Shown here: piece after piece, positions 36,217 through 49,154 of the stretch
How positions within the stretch are numbered: the stretch's first letter is position 1
Layout: every line of letters starts with the position of its first letter
NCBI GenBank assembly: GCA_963514095.1
Contig: OY741265.1
Location: forward strand, 28,185,790 to 28,249,789
DNA from: Eutrigla gurnardus
Taxonomy: Eukaryota > Chordata > Actinopteri > Perciformes > Triglidae
Direction: 5' to 3'
Length of the DNA stretch: 64,000 nt
Notes under the pieces: model-generated
The model's input: the letters and a program-made list of their open reading frames with translations, nothing else
What the model was told of the DNA's origin: nothing
Databases searched by the model: none
Translations under genes and position numbers: made by a program

Positions 36217-37560
36217 AGGTGTCATCCCCTGACATTGTGGAGCACTTCTTTACAATTGTTTTTGTCTTCACATCTTTCACATCAAATGTACAAAAATGTG
36301 ACCAGCCACGGCAAAACCAGGAACAAGTCGGCCTCGGGGCATTTTGAGTTATTCACAGATTCTGAAAGTGTAGTTTCTTAGCTTTCCAATGATGTCTAAC
36401 ACATGGAAATAATATTTGACGAAGTTGTGGCAATTTGAATGTATGCTTCTCTGAAAACCGTTCACTGAGAAAACTGGCCTGAAAGATTTGCAAATCTCAC
36501 CTCACCTCACCTGGCCAGAAAAGAAACACAATGGTGCTCATTTGCATCTCATTCAGATAAGCCCTCCCTCCTACAGTGATATCTGGTAACTGTTAGCCTG
36601 CAGGCACGTCTAACTAGCTAGTGCTAATGATTTAGCAACTAGCCTATTGTCCTCAGGTAGGCTAGTTGCTAACCCATTAGCATCACAGTCAATTCAAGCA
36701 ATGCAACAGGCCCCTTGGCACCTTACTGTAAAATCAGATGCCCACATTACGAGCCAAAAACCTCCCATTACAGCTTAGTTTCGATGTGCATATACTTTTA
36801 TAACAACAGTACTGAGCTAGCTTAGCTAGCTAAGCAAAGTAGATAACTTGGATGTTAACAGAAACTCACCCCATAAGAAACTGAAAAGTATTCCTGCAGA
36901 CTTCGTTGGCTCCGATGAAATAAGAGGTCCGGGCGGACTTTCTTTTCGTCTGCGGCTTTTTGGTGGATGCAGTCATCTCCGACGTAACTACTCTATGTCC
37001 GTTTGCTCTCTTTCGGCAGCTAAAGAATCCATCCGTATGCTGTACATAAGCTCTTGAGAAAGTTTGTCGCTACATGAATGTCTTCCAAGGAGAGAGTTCT
37101 CATTTCTTCTTCCGTAGCATTTGCAGTCAAAGTTACGGATTTCCTCCATTTCGCTGTCTTTATCCCGTTGAAATGTAACCGTAGATATAGAGTCTGATAT
37201 TTTCCGCTCCGACTTCTCCACTGCGAGGGACACGGACGCTGTATAATTAGCCATGTGTTTCGCTTCTAACGCGCAGCTGATTTGCCGAAAAAATAACAAC
37301 AGCGCGTGAACGGCCAACAGTGATCAGTATGGAAATGAACAGCATCGCCGTACACGGCCCTGCAGGGACACAGACAACGGCCGTTTTTTTCCGAAACTAC
37401 AAATACAAAATGTATACTTTTTTACGCGAATTCGTCCCACCCGACTTGTTGCTGGTTTTGCCGTGGCGCGTCACAAATGTAATTTTAATGTGAATATCCC
37501 TTCTTTATTTGTATGGACTGTGCCCATAGTGACTTACTATTGTCCCTCGAGGGACACGTG
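36217..37560. mobile_element. CpG-rich DNA element with long inverted ends
   Basis: Left text CCACGGCAAAACCAGGAACA, then AGTCGG (36305-36330), is matched in reverse near 37441-37466, and similarity extends outward through TCACAT...AAATGT. The inside is CpG-rich from about 36890 to 37460, unlike its surroundings, and has a 109-codon minus-strand ORF. The exact ends and target duplication are unclear. Superfamily not assigned. Confidence 0.55.
36988..37317 (-). pseudogene. 109-codon ORF inside DNA element
   Basis: The minus-strand ORF is uninterrupted; an inner Met gives a start MANYTASVSLAVEKSERK. It goes on with Glu/Arg-rich text, then FDCKCYGRRNENSLLG (two Cys two residues apart) and a C-terminus SIRMDSLAAEREQTDIE. 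It is in the CpG-rich part of an inverted-repeat element and so is probably the first exon or a remnant of a transposon protein. No catalytic motif is seen and I do not recognise the family. Chance is possible, but mixed amino-acid composition and lack of low complexity favour a real relic. Confidence 0.4.
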
Positions 37561-37796
37561 GTATTAAAGGACGGACGAGCTTGTAAGCATGCTAAAATCA
37601 GTAGATTTCTCTACAACACATCACAATCCTCCTTCAGAGGACACGCGCTTCCCAGTCAACATCATCCTTTGAAGACCATGAAGGCTGAACCGAGTGGTCT
37701 CTGAAACCTTTGTGACAACCTTTGTGGCTCCAGTCACCGAGCAACCAGCAGCGGTTGACCTTAGATCAAAATCATAGAAGAGGTAACCAACATTAT

Positions 37797-38225
37797 ATGC
37801 ATAGTTTTAATAATATAAGAAGTAGACATACCATTTTGGATTTTATCCAACCAGTGAAGGAAGTGACCATGGTTGGACTGTGGAGGAGCGATGGGTGGAT
37901 CTGATGAACAGCAGAGCAGCACCCCAAGTAGAAACCTTTAAGGATCTGGATCCATCTGGATTCTGGTGTGAAGATGCCAACAAAGTTACCTTCATAATTC
38001 AAGGTCAACTTTACAGCATAGTGTTGAAGTCATCTTAGTAGCTAACTGCATTGGTAGCGTGGTAATAACCTGTCAATCACAAGGTAGCCCCGCCTTAAGG
38101 CATCGCCTGCTTTCTGGTCTATTTGACTCTAAATGGACCATAATTTAATAAATTAACATCATCCTGTACTGTGTAAGGGTTGAAACTAGAGATTGAGACC
38201 ATAAACTCATGTTTACAATGTTTAC
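37797..38225 (+). mobile_element. R2-family dispersed repeat, plus copy
   Basis: Same landmarks in order as 19010-19440: TATAAGAAGTAGACATA, GAGGAGCGATGGGTGGA, GATCCATCTGGATTCTGG, TCTAAATGGACCATAAT and GAGATTGAGACCATAAACTC. Confidence 0.75.
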
Positions 38226-39786
38226 TGAGAAAATAATTTAAGAGAGAAGTAGGGTAATTTGGGGGATTTTATACAATCAGAGAGGAGTTGCCTCCTGACG
38301 GCCAGTAGAGAGAATGCAAGTTTAAGGTACTTAAGCTGTGGCTTCACTTTTCAGAACAGAAGGTTGTCTTCTTGTTATATGGTCAAAATGGAACCAGAGA
38401 TTCTATTTGACTCTTTGTTATCTTATATGATGCTGGAGGATTTGCTTCATGATATACTTTAGAGTTTATACAGCTGCTGATCTGCTGGTTGAGGCCACGT
38501 TGATTAAGCTTGTCACAGCAAATCTAGGTTGGGCGGTGAAAGATATAGTTGGATCTTCTGAATCTGGGAAAGAAGGCTGTTTTTCTGAGCTGCATGTCTG
38601 TCTTTGAAATGGGAAGCCTCGTCTCAGACACTGTGACGTATTCAGTCTTCAGATGAACCTCAGAACGATGGACACTGAATTGAGATGCCCTCTAGACGTC
38701 TCGGACATAACATCAACACTGTAACCTCTTCACATTCTGGTGATAATGTTAGTTCATCTGTTAAAAACTAAATTTGCAGATTGCATCCTTTAAACAAACT
38801 AGATGGGATGGTGTCCCATTTAGAAGCCGTCTCCTGCATCATTATCCTGATTAAAGAGGTGTATGAACGGCTGTCTGTCCTCCAGCTCACTTCACAATAA
38901 AGCAACGTTCAGGGTCGCACAGCAGCTTCCCGACTTTCTCTGAATGTTTGTTGACGACAGCCCGAGCCCAGCTGGTCTCCTTGAAGGACACGTCTCCTTT
39001 AACACATGCAGTCCTTGCATTAGTGCGTCTGTTGTGTTTGTGAAGCTGCAGAAAATCATTTGACTGTGAACAGGCTGCCGAGCCACGACTCACCACGAAA
39101 AAAGAATGTCAGGATTTGAATAATATATTCCTTAAATTCAATATCTCCATTATGTTCTGTTGCAGTGGGGATGTGTGAAAGTGATACGGTGTCAATAAAG
39201 GATTTAAGTTATCTGCGGTTCTCACAAAGTCCTCTGATTTGTGTAATTTCGTCGCTGTCAGTCATTCTGTGAGAGGAGGTGTCACTTTTTCCCTCATTTG
39301 CATTTTAGAGGACTCTGCTGGTTTGTTGGAGTTTGATCTTGTGGATGAAAGTCTATTTCTCGTGGATAATCCAGAGCTCCACCTGTCCATCAAGGAGGAC
39401 GTCTCTCATCCCTCGTACTCTTTCATTTTCTGTCACGTTGTCTCTGGAGAACATTTAGCAGGAATGATTCCTCAAACCTCCCACTCACTGTTTCTCTTAA
39501 AGCAAAGAAAACCCTCCTAAATGCTGTCCATGTCTCACTTGATTTTTCTCAAATGATTTCTCCATCTTTGTCTGTGCATGTTTGTGTCCACTCCTTCACT
39601 GTCTTTTCCCTCATCTGATCTCTCCCTCTTTCCTTTCACCTCCTTCAAAGAGAGTGAACTTAACTTTCAGGTCAGTTCCCATAGTAACTGACTGTGAACC
39701 TCACCTGCCTGCTGGCAGTTTTTCTTCAACATACCCTGAGTTTCTCCTACATGTCTCCACCTTTTTCCGGAATGGGAACCAACTCA

Positions 39787-40165
39787 GGGCTGCACGGTGG
39801 TGTAGTGGGTAGCACTCTCGCCTCACAGCAAGAGGGTCCTGGGTTCGATTCCCGGGTAGGCCCAGGTTCCTTCTGTGTGGAGTTTGCATGTTCTCCCCGT
39901 GTAAGCGTGGGTTCTTTCCGGGTTCTCCGGCTTCCTCCCACAGTCCAAAGACATGCAGGATGGGGATAGGTTGATTGATGACTCTAAATTGCCCGTAGGT
40001 GTGAATGTGAGTGTGAATGGTTGTCTGTCTCTACATGTTGGCCCTGTGATAGACTGGCGACCTGTCCAGGGTGTACCCTGCCTTCGCCCAATGACAGCTG
40101 GGATCGGCTCCAGACCCCCCGTGACCCTAAAAATACAGGATAAGCAGTAGAAAATGGATGGATGG
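39787..40165 (+). mobile_element. tRNA-derived SINE, full length, plus strand
   Basis: The head has an A-box-like GGTGGTGTAGTGGGTAGCA and B-box GGGTTCGATTCCC. The body includes GACTCTAAATTGCCCGTAGG, GGCGACCTGTCCAGGG and GACAGCTGGGATCGGCTCC, and the tail is GGATGGATGGATGGG. A perfect 15-bp target duplication ATGGGAACCAACTCA flanks it (39772-39786 and 40166-40180), so the insertion is recent. Overlapping short ORFs on both strands are SINE text. Confidence 0.93.
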
Positions 40166-40564
40166 ATGGGAACCAACTCAAAAAAAAAATGCCGTCCTTT
40201 CCTCATCACCCTAATCGATATGGAAATGATGATGAGCTTTACGTCGGGAGAGGATTTTGATTATTTACCAATCACATATCTAAATAATATTCTCTGACAT
40301 TTTCAACATTTCATATCACGGACATAATGCAGATTTTTTGCAGAGCTCTTTTAGATTTTTTTGGGAACGGGTGTTTTCTGAAAAAGGACATTTCTTTGTT
40401 GAAATAGCCGCTTATATTTACTGTTTAATATGTGAAACATGATTAAAATGATATGCTTTAGTCTACATATTTGCGCAATATTTGCATGCTTAATTTTCAG
40501 ACGAAGCCACTTTCTTTTTGTGCCTGGGGGATTACACCTACTTAAAAATTATTATTTGTTGATT

Positions 40565-40648
40565 GCGCTACTTTGAGATCTACGGGAATAGAACCCCTGT
40601 CGCCTACACTGTAGGCAGCGTTGCCAACCACTACACCACAGTGTCGCT
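40565..40648 (-). mobile_element. tRNA-like sequence (SINE head or tRNA relic)
   Basis: Read on the minus strand: AGCGACACTGTGGTGTAGTG, GGTTGGCAACG, then a stem-loop GCCT-ACAGTGT-AGGC, then GGGGTTCTATTCCCG. A-box-like and T-arm-like parts are in tRNA order, but no matched acceptor stem is visible. I treat it as a SINE head fragment, not a working tRNA gene. Confidence 0.5.
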
Positions 40649-41069
40649 CTTCATGGCTGAAAATAAAGATATATCACCTTTAGACCAATCAACTGTTTCA
40701 TTCAGTTATACACATTAAGTCGGGCCGTAAATGTCCGCCACGACAACTATCGCTACTTTGCTGCAGTTACGTTGCTCCGCTTTCTAAGGATGAGCTCATT
40801 TTCTACATAAACACTCAGTAATATCTAATAACGCTCTCCCCGTTGCCATAGTGAATCGTAGTATCGGAGCTCCATTGATGATGGCTTTGTAGAGTCGGCA
40901 GGCACGGGCGTAACTCAGAGTTTACATACTCAGAGTTGATTGAACTAACTCAGAACTGCTGTTCTGGAACCTAAAACCCAGAGTTTTTAGGTTCCAGACT
41001 CAGAGTTCAGGGTTAGGTTCAGAGTTTGTTGAACCTGCTTTCTGGGGCCCTTTACAGAAGCAGGTTCAA

Positions 41070-41400
41070 CAAACCTAACGTTGGTTTTGTTGTCTAAACC
41101 TAACATTGGTTTTGTCTAAACCTAACGTTGGTTTTGTTGTCTAAACCTAACTTTGGTTTTGTTGTCTAAACCTAACGTTGGTTTTGTTGTCTAAACCTAA
41201 CGTTGGTTTTGTTGTCTAAACCTAACATTGGTTTTGTCTAAACCTAACGTTGGTTTTGTTGTCTAAACCTAACTTTGGTTTTGTTGTCTAAACCTAACGT
41301 TGGTTTTGTTGTCTAAACCTAACGTTGGTTTTGTTGTCTAAACCTAACTTTGGTTTTGTTGTCTAAGCCTAACATTGTTTTTTTTTGTCTTAAACTAACG
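41070..41400 (+). repeat. 25-bp minisatellite, about 13 units (R1 array 3)
   Basis: Units are GGTTTTGTTGTCTAAACC plus TAACGTT, TAACTTT or TAACATT. A 22-bp unit lacking TTG (GGTTTTGTCTAAACC) occurs at 41107 and again about 122 bp later, so a five-unit block was duplicated. Confidence 0.95.
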
Positions 41401-41845
41401 TTGGTATCAATGTCTCGATCTAATGTTGATTTTATAGTGTACAGTGTCGTAGCGACTGACAGGTAATTCCAAAAGTGACACAAATTTCAGAAATGTGTCC
41501 ACAAACATAATCAGTAGTTTAACATTTTGTGACTAATGAACATGTTGTTCATTCCTCCACTTAGTTTTCATTCCCCGTCTCATTTTCATTTCATCCATTT
41601 TCATTATGCTTTTTTATATCTTCTCTTTTCTTTCTCTTTTCCTTCCAACTACCTCTCCCTCCCTCTCCCTCGTCTAGTCTTTCCTCTAAGCCATCTCTCT
41701 CTCCCGTTCTCCCTCCCCCCTCTGGGGTGACATCAGTCTGATGTCAGTCTCTCATCTCCCATCATTGTGCCAATTAGTCGACGCTCTGCACATTAAAACT
41801 GCTCACCAACGGCAATCTTGATTTCTCCCTCGATGTCTAGTGATG

Positions 41846-41849
<4 letters not shown>

Positions 41850-41894
<45 letters not shown>
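41850..41894. repeat. (CA)n microsatellite
   Basis: About 21 CA units. Confidence 0.95.
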
Positions 41895-41895
<1 letters not shown>

Positions 41896-42139
41896 TAAAG
41901 TCAAACACACAAGCAGACAGGAAAAGTGCCGTAGGCTGTAAGTAAGAGAAGTGAGAGCAAGAGTGATCTGGGACTTAGGGATGAGGAACGATAGAGCGAG
42001 GAGGAATAAAAGTCTAAAAAGAGTGAACAGGAGATTAAAGAAGATGTAATACTAGAGGCAAAGATAGAGCCTGAAGAGAAACAGTGGGAGAGGAGAGAGA
42101 CAGAGATATGGGGGACATAGTTAGAAAGAAACCCAAGAA

Positions 42140-42480
42140 AGTAAAAAAAAACAAAAACAGCCTGGCCTCCAAAAAATGACGTTCCCACACAACTGAACTA
42201 CATTGACAATTATGTTCCAAGGTAAACGTATTATGTGGTGGATTACGTTTGCTCTGGACGTCTCACAAGTTAGTTTCATGTCTGTGGAAATGGATATCAA
42301 GAGGATGTCTAGCCTTGCCAAAATGTAACATTAAGTACGTTTGGTGCTACAACATAAAGTACTTTTACTTCCTAGACATAACCAACTACTTTTGCCTCCA
42401 TTGTTTCAATTAAAAAAATTATTTTAATCCAACCATAATGGTTTTTAATAAACAAAGTAGTTTTGTTGCCTAAAATTCCC
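42140..42480. mobile_element. R1-family dispersed repeat copy
   Basis: GACGTTCCCACACAACTGAAC, GTGGTGGATTACGTTTGC and TTTCATGTCTGTGGAAAT, then AACAAAGTAGTTTTGTTGCC. Same order as 21925-22340. Confidence 0.65.
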
Positions 42481-43426
42481 TTTGAGGTATTTTAGTTTGT
42501 GCTGTTTTTGTTAACCACATTTGTTTGGTCTAGACTTTTTTTTTTTTTTTACCTGAGAACGTAATTTGTGTACTTTCTGTATTTTTTGTACAATATTGTG
42601 ATTTTAGGGTTGGATATTTTGGGGTCAGTGTGGTTCCAACCATGTGGCAACTTGACTCCAACCTCGTCCAACCTCAAAGCTGCCTTGGAGCCAGGCTTTA
42701 TAAAAAAAACACATGATTGAGACCGAATCTCTGCAGCCAGGTTCAAGTGTCAACATACTTCCAGCTTTATAACATCAGTCTGGGCTCATCTTGCACATTT
42801 GAGGCTGGAGGTAAAGGAAGACAAGAAGCACAACAACTCGAAAATAACATGAGAAATGAGGATGAAAATATTTTTTGCAAATACCAAATGCGTTGTGTTA
42901 AACGCGGTGAGGCAGCAGTGCTCATCAACATTACAAAATTTGAATGGATTTCTGTTACTTGCCGGTTTGGTGTAGAAGCTTTAACCACTTTGATGTTGTA
43001 CAAACATCTGAACCAACATGTCATTATGACACATTCTGTTAAATTAGCGTCCATCAAAAACCTGTGCTGACGGCATTAAGGTGCTAAATGCAACTTGTAT
43101 TTCCTTTTAAAACAAGAGTTTCAGGAAGAATCTCCATCCATGCTACCATGCATGAAAACACGTATCACTTGATCATTTTGACAATGAAAAGAAATAGATG
43201 TGTAATTCATGCAAGGGTAGGAGAGGAGCTGAACGGATGAGGAGGCTGGGAGAGCGATGGAGGAGGGAAGTGATGGGGAAATTGAAGGTGGGAGTGTTGG
43301 AGGAGAAACTCTGAGGCACACGTGGAAAAGAAACATGCCCTACCGCGGTGTGAAAGATGCAGCCAGACACATTTCTTGACAAGAAAACAGCCTCAGGGGC
43401 TGGACCCGGTACTCTGACAATCAGCA

Positions 43427-43428
<2 letters not shown>

Positions 43429-43460
<32 letters not shown>

Positions 43461-43475
43461 CACACACAGACACAC
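43429..43475. repeat. (AC)n microsatellite
   Basis: An AC run interrupted by CCC and AGAC. Confidence 0.85.
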
Positions 43476-45199
43476 ACATGCACAAGCATCAAAGTGCAGA
43501 TTTAGGTGGTTGCAGGAGAGAGAGAAGTGACAGTCAATGTCAGTCAAGATGCACTCAATGGACTCGGAAAAATTCAAAATGAATGCACTTTTATATATTA
43601 TATATTTATATTTTAGTCTTGCGGTAGGTTGTGAATTAGTTAAAAAATTGATATCTACTCATACATAGACACAAATTTAACACATGCTTTGTGTCAGCCA
43701 CCATGTTTTTTCAGCCAGAATGACGCTACGCTACAAAACCGATGCGTTTAGACAACGAAACCAACGTTACATTTAGGCGACATAATTCACAATTCATGTC
43801 GCTGAAAATTAAACCAATATTTTGTATGAAGTGACTTAACAGCCATGAGACTGGGTCGGATTGTGTATCCGTGTGTGTCTGTGTTTGTGTATCAGAAGTT
43901 TTGGAAAGTAGAAGGAGCTGTTAGTTTTTGAGAAGCAAGTAGACAGAAGAAAAAAGACAGATAGTGAGAGAGACTTATGACAGTTGTTTCCCTGACTACC
44001 TCGCGTTGCCTGGGAACCCCAGCAGCCAATCAAGTCAGACAGAAAACACACATGGTTGTAAAACCTGCCCATCAGTCAGAAAACTGACCCAACCAGCTGT
44101 TTGATGGTAAGAAAGAACTAGATGGACAGATAGACAGAGGCGGAGTTCACCCACACAGCAGCTGCAGCTCCAAACACACTTGATATTCCCGTCAGGCTCC
44201 ACAAAGTAAACCATTACACACTCAGAGACACACACACTGTGTCTCCAGTGTCTCCACCGTAAACAACTCCCCTCCTCTCGTCTCACAGCCTCTCTGGATA
44301 GGAGCAGGGCAATAAATTGGCCTTACATTTATTAACTTTGCTTCTTGCAACCTCCTGAGGTTTGGCCCATTAGCATGAGTGAAGGCGAAGCAGCACTTCT
44401 ATTCACAGTGACAGTGAATCCAGAACAGCCGAGCCTCTAAATAGGCCACTTTCTGGAAAACAAAAGTCTGTGATGCTCTGGGAGATGAACGTATTCCCAT
44501 GGTGGATATTTCTGGGATATACACCACACTTAGGAGGGGAACATCTGCTTTATGTGGTGTTTGATCCCAATTGATTTTCATTCTAAGATACACTCATATT
44601 TGTTCATGGTCAGTTAAGTGTTTTCTCTTTACCGTGTCTAATTAGGTATATGTATTAGTATCCATAGTTCACACCAGAAAAAAAATATGAATGTACAAAG
44701 ACATGGTGCATCTATTTAACAAGTTGCAATAATTCACATGGAATCCATATATTCAAAGAAAAAACTTAAATTCATTGCACATAACTTTTTTAAACCAGCT
44801 TTCAGTGAAGTGAATGTGCAGGAGTCTCAACAAGTAACGTACTCCTGTAGATCCTGTAGATTAGTTGCCTTTACATTACATTACTAAGGACAAAACACAT
44901 TGATTACTGTTTGAGGCCATCCAGGTGTTAAAGGTTTGGATTCCTACATTGATTCTCAATATCTGTAGAAAATATCTGCAGGGGCTGACAATCAGACAAT
45001 GAGAGCTGTCATGACTGTCAGTTAAAAATGGAGAAAGAGGCAGCAGGAAAGTAGAATCAAACAAAAAGCAAACTTTGATAACAGCCAAACTGAAGACAAA
45101 CCAAAGAAACATAATGAAGATGGACATGGAATCCTACTTGGAACATACACAGGACCATTCTAGAACAAAGGGACCAGGGAACTGAAGAATACGGTTAAG

Positions 45200-46200
45200 A
45201 CAAGGTCAGGCACCTCAGACAGATGGCCTTAAGGCAGGGTAGATGGCTGAACCTCTCTGAAGGGCACCCTGGAGGATGGCCAAATGAGTGAAGCAGTGCT
45301 GGAGGACACCCAGAATGATGGCCAAATGAGTGAAGCAGTGCTGGAGGACACCCAGAATGATGGAGCCACTCTGGAGGACAGGCATTAGGGAGGAACAAAG
45401 GTGGAAGCAGAACTTGCCTGGAGACAGGATAACTAGCTCCAACAGAGGACTTAGCTCCAACAGGGGGCAGGCTGCTGAAACACGATGCAGGAGCTCAGGA
45501 CTCAATTCAGACAAATGGGGGTAAGCCAGGGCATCAACCAGAGCGAAACCACACCCAAGCCAAGGAGGTGGGATCCCTCTGGGACATGGCTATGGAGATT
45601 TGAGACCAAGAAGCGCTGCTGGCAACTGATGACTTGGCTGTAGGCCGAAACAGGGACAGGAGGTCACTGTGGTCGAGCAGGAATGGGAAAAGGAGTGCTC
45701 TGCGGCCCAGGAGCAGGTGGAGCATTAGGAACTGATTTGACATCAACTGGGACCATCGACAGCAACAGGCTTGGTGCTGTCTGGGACCTCCGACACAGGA
45801 ACGGGCGTGGCACTGTCTGAGACCCCGACACAGGAACAGGCTTCGGCATTGAGTTGTACTTCCGACACAGGAACGGCCTAGACGGCGGCCATTGAGCTGG
45901 ACAGCAGAGATTCTGGGTCACTGGGCGGCTTGGGGAATCTAAGTTTCCTCAACCCCTCATTTTGTGTGTCAAGACACTAACTAACTGATGGCTAGCAAAC
46001 TGGATGCTATGACACCCTCCCAGGGCCAAACGGGTTCCCAGGAATGGGTTAGAGATGAAGAGTAGCTGGCTGGAGGCTAGCATGTAGGAGGCTACCCGAC
46101 TGGGCAGGAGCCAGAGATGCCAGCTGGAGGCCAGCAGCCTGGAGTCCAGGGGAACAAAGTGACATGCCCAAGGCCTCTCGATAAATCATTGCAGCTGAGC
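45200..46200. repeat. Repeat-like block with internal duplications
   Basis: A 42-bp stretch, CCAAATGAGTGAAGCAGTGC onward to CCCAGAATGATGG, occurs twice in tandem at about 45279-45362. CTCCAACAG... repeats near 45440, and GACACAGGAACGGGC/GACACAGGAACAGGC-type text repeats three times at 45790-45885. The minus strand reads Pro/Ser-rich ORFs of up to 99 codons. It looks like a decayed mobile element with a repetitive Pro-rich segment. No family is recognised. Confidence 0.4.
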
Positions 46201-49154
46201 CATGATTCTCCATAAAAATATGTCTGCTGTTGTGGGTGGAAGGCTGTGCAACAGTCACACTGAACTCACTAACCTTCTTGGCAAACAGGTATTCCTCCAC
46301 TGAGTAGTGACGTTCGCGTTGTTCTGTCACAGAAAACAGAACCCTAGGACCACGAAAGACCAGTGAGAGAATCAGATAAGCACATCGGTATTCAAAAACG
46401 AGCACGCAGATGTGACCAGAACAAACTTGCAGGATATTAACCACAGGTCTCGTGTTTGGCTCTCTTATTTTATTTTGCTGCAGAGATTGATTCAACAGAA
46501 TTAAAACACATGATGTTTAAAAAATTGCAGGTCACTTTTCATTTTACGAGAAACTGAATCACTTAATTTTAGAAATTAAATCTGAATATTGACTTTATTC
46601 ACAGTCTCTCAGTGTGCCATATTTCTACATCATATTCTGCACACATCAACATCACAAAGGGTACACAAGTATCCTTCAAGTACTCGAAAGGTTTGGTGTT
46701 CAAGTGGTTAAAGGTTGAGAGAAGTGTGTTGTTCCCTTTTAAATAATTGATTTATAAACCTCACCTGATGGCTTTATATTTATGAATTTTCACTGTCACT
46801 GTGGATATCTCAGGGTTCTGTATAAAAATAACGACTACATGTATCAATATTGGGGTGACCAAATACAAGGCAACATGCCATTTTGTCGTTTCTGCTGATT
46901 GACAAAAATGAACACTTTCAAATACCAGTGATTAGCTGCCACCTGAAACCAGCTCTGCTGAACGTTGCTTTCAGTAACATTTAAGGAGCAATTTATGACA
47001 TTCAGAGTTTTAATGTCGTCAAATGGACTGTAGTGGATTGTCAATATTTGTTTTGGGGTATGCCGCCAAAGTTTAATCTCACAATTTTAATGAGTCCCGT
47101 TAGAACCAAGTAGTTTTGTTGTGTTTTTGTTTTGTTTCAATGTCCTTGTCATTTTAATCCAAACCATGATGTTTTTACTAAACCAAACCAAGTAGTTGTG
47201 TGTCTATGTAGTTTTGTGGTGTGTTTTCTTTGATTTTGTTTGTATTACTGCAATTGTTGTTAAAATGTAATTGAGAGTGTAGTTTAGTTGCATGGGAACG
47301 TTATTTAGTGGGAAACAGAGTTATTGTTGTTATATCCGGCCGGTTGCATGCCTTTTATTGCATGTTCATGTATATGAGAATGTATAATAATTGGGGTTAA
47401 AAAAAGTTGGTCATCAATGGATCATTTCTCCACTTTTTTCAAGGTAATTAAAAGTGAATGCTATACTCTCCATGATCAGTTAATCATGGCCATTGTTCGT
47501 CATTTAAAGATGTTCTTTATGACAAACTTCTCCAATAAATAAAGCTCTAATCTCATTTCTGCCATCAGAACACTTTCCAGGTTTTCTTTCCGGGTTATTT
47601 TTTTTTAAACTAAACAAAACTTAAACGGCTAAATTTATAAGAAAATTAATTATTTTAGCAGAACCTTGGGGGCGATTTGGTCTGAGTGACAGATTATTTG
47701 AGACTGAATATGAAATTGTTTGTCAGGGCTAGGGTTGGTAGTAAACAAATTAAACTTGGCACAAACATTACGAGTGCTGAACTTTGTTTTCTGATATGGA
47801 AGCAGCGATTGTGGTGCATTTCACTTAGATGGATGATATTTGTAATCAAATATATCGCATGTATACATTCAAAAGAATACTCCTGGAGCTGAATTCTAAA
47901 CTCAACATTTTTGGCTATTTTCAGATGGTGTACTTGAGATTCAACCTCATCAACTTCAAATCCAGTACAATGTAAAGTCTTTTTCAATGGGATTTTTGAT
48001 GATTCGCCATTCAGCAACAAGCTGTTGTAACCCAACTGCGCTTGGGAGTGATTGTGTTCAAATGCTAAATTGACAGGCGCTAGTGTCAGCAACTGCTGTA
48101 GCAATCGTCTTTGACAAATGGGCCAACATGTGAAGGAGGCCAATCTCCATGTGACAAGTGCGAGAGCTACAACCTCTTACTTGTGACAGCACATCATGGA
48201 GGGGAAGGTGGGAGCAGTGGAGGAATAAAAAGACCTGGAATGAACAAAAAGATGCCTGTTCAGGTGTTGACAGCCCATTAGGGAGAGAATGACAGGAACT
48301 TAGAGGAAGCAGAGGCAGACCAGCTGTGGATGGACAGAGATGTCCAGATGTCAGTGAGAGTGCAGTTGAGTTGTATGGTAATGACAACGTTGAACATGGG
48401 CACACGTTTAAACATAAATAGCATCCTAACTAGGCTGCTGTGGTCTACCAGGCTTCATGCCGCGTTCACACCAAACACGTTACTCACGTAACAACTCATG
48501 TCAAGTTTGACTATAGAGGAGGAGGGGCTTATGTTCATGTAGACACCAACCAGGTTTCATCCATCATGAAATATCCACTATTGCTGCTTTGTATTTGTTG
48601 TGAAATCCCAAATACATCGGGATTCATATCGTCTGTGTCCATGACATCCTCATACATTGTACCGACGATTACTGTAAGAGCACATTGAGATGGACACGTG
48701 TGTCAAATTCCAAGTCAATCGGACGTACAGTGTGAGGAACTTGGCCTTTCCAAAGTCCTGTTTGGAATGGGTTTTTTTCAGAGTTAATAACACTAATAAT
48801 GGAAGAATTTGTCGAGGAATGGGCTGAGTTTTGTGTTTGGAATTTAAGCCGGCACAGCAGACAAAAAGTAAATAATAATAATCATAATTATTATTATTAT
48901 AACAAACTGGCACAATCTCAATATGATTCAGCCCATACAGAGCAACCTGGAAGGAAAGTGAAATAAAGCTTTGTAAAGTGTTTATCAATCGGAGTTATGA
49001 CTCATTGTTGTCAGTCCTCTGTCAAAGAGGGCCGATCCCGCTCCTTTCCCACTCCAAAACAACTCTTCTAATAAATATTATTATAATAACAATGTTTCTG
49101 TAAAGGGAATTTTGTCCGCGGGTCTCCTGAACAGTGTTTCTCTTCTGTTCACAG

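Larger units (their letters stand above)
34630..49154 (+). other. ptprt: ptprt intron, 14.5 kb
   Basis: GTGAGT...TCTTCTGTTCACAG. 34760-34900 is a degenerate run of GATATGATAT and AAGTC motifs. The large DNA element, R2 copy, SINE, tRNA-like piece and R1 arrays are listed separately. 44980-46500 is text of transposon character with a tandem 42-bp duplication (see separate entry). 47085-47310 is an R1 copy. 47640-48410 has a 149-codon minus-strand ORF with no family I recognise. 38240-39760, 40170-40560, 43070-44980 and 48450-49140 show nothing certain. Confidence 0.8.

Noticed and set aside
46049..46495. 148-codon minus-strand ORF
   Set aside because: It adjoins repeat-like text at 45200-46200 and shows no domain. 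Not enough to call.
47694..48143. 149-codon minus-strand ORF of mixed composition
   Set aside because: No family recognised, no supported promoter or splice context. It may be part of a decayed dispersed repeat, so not called as a gene.
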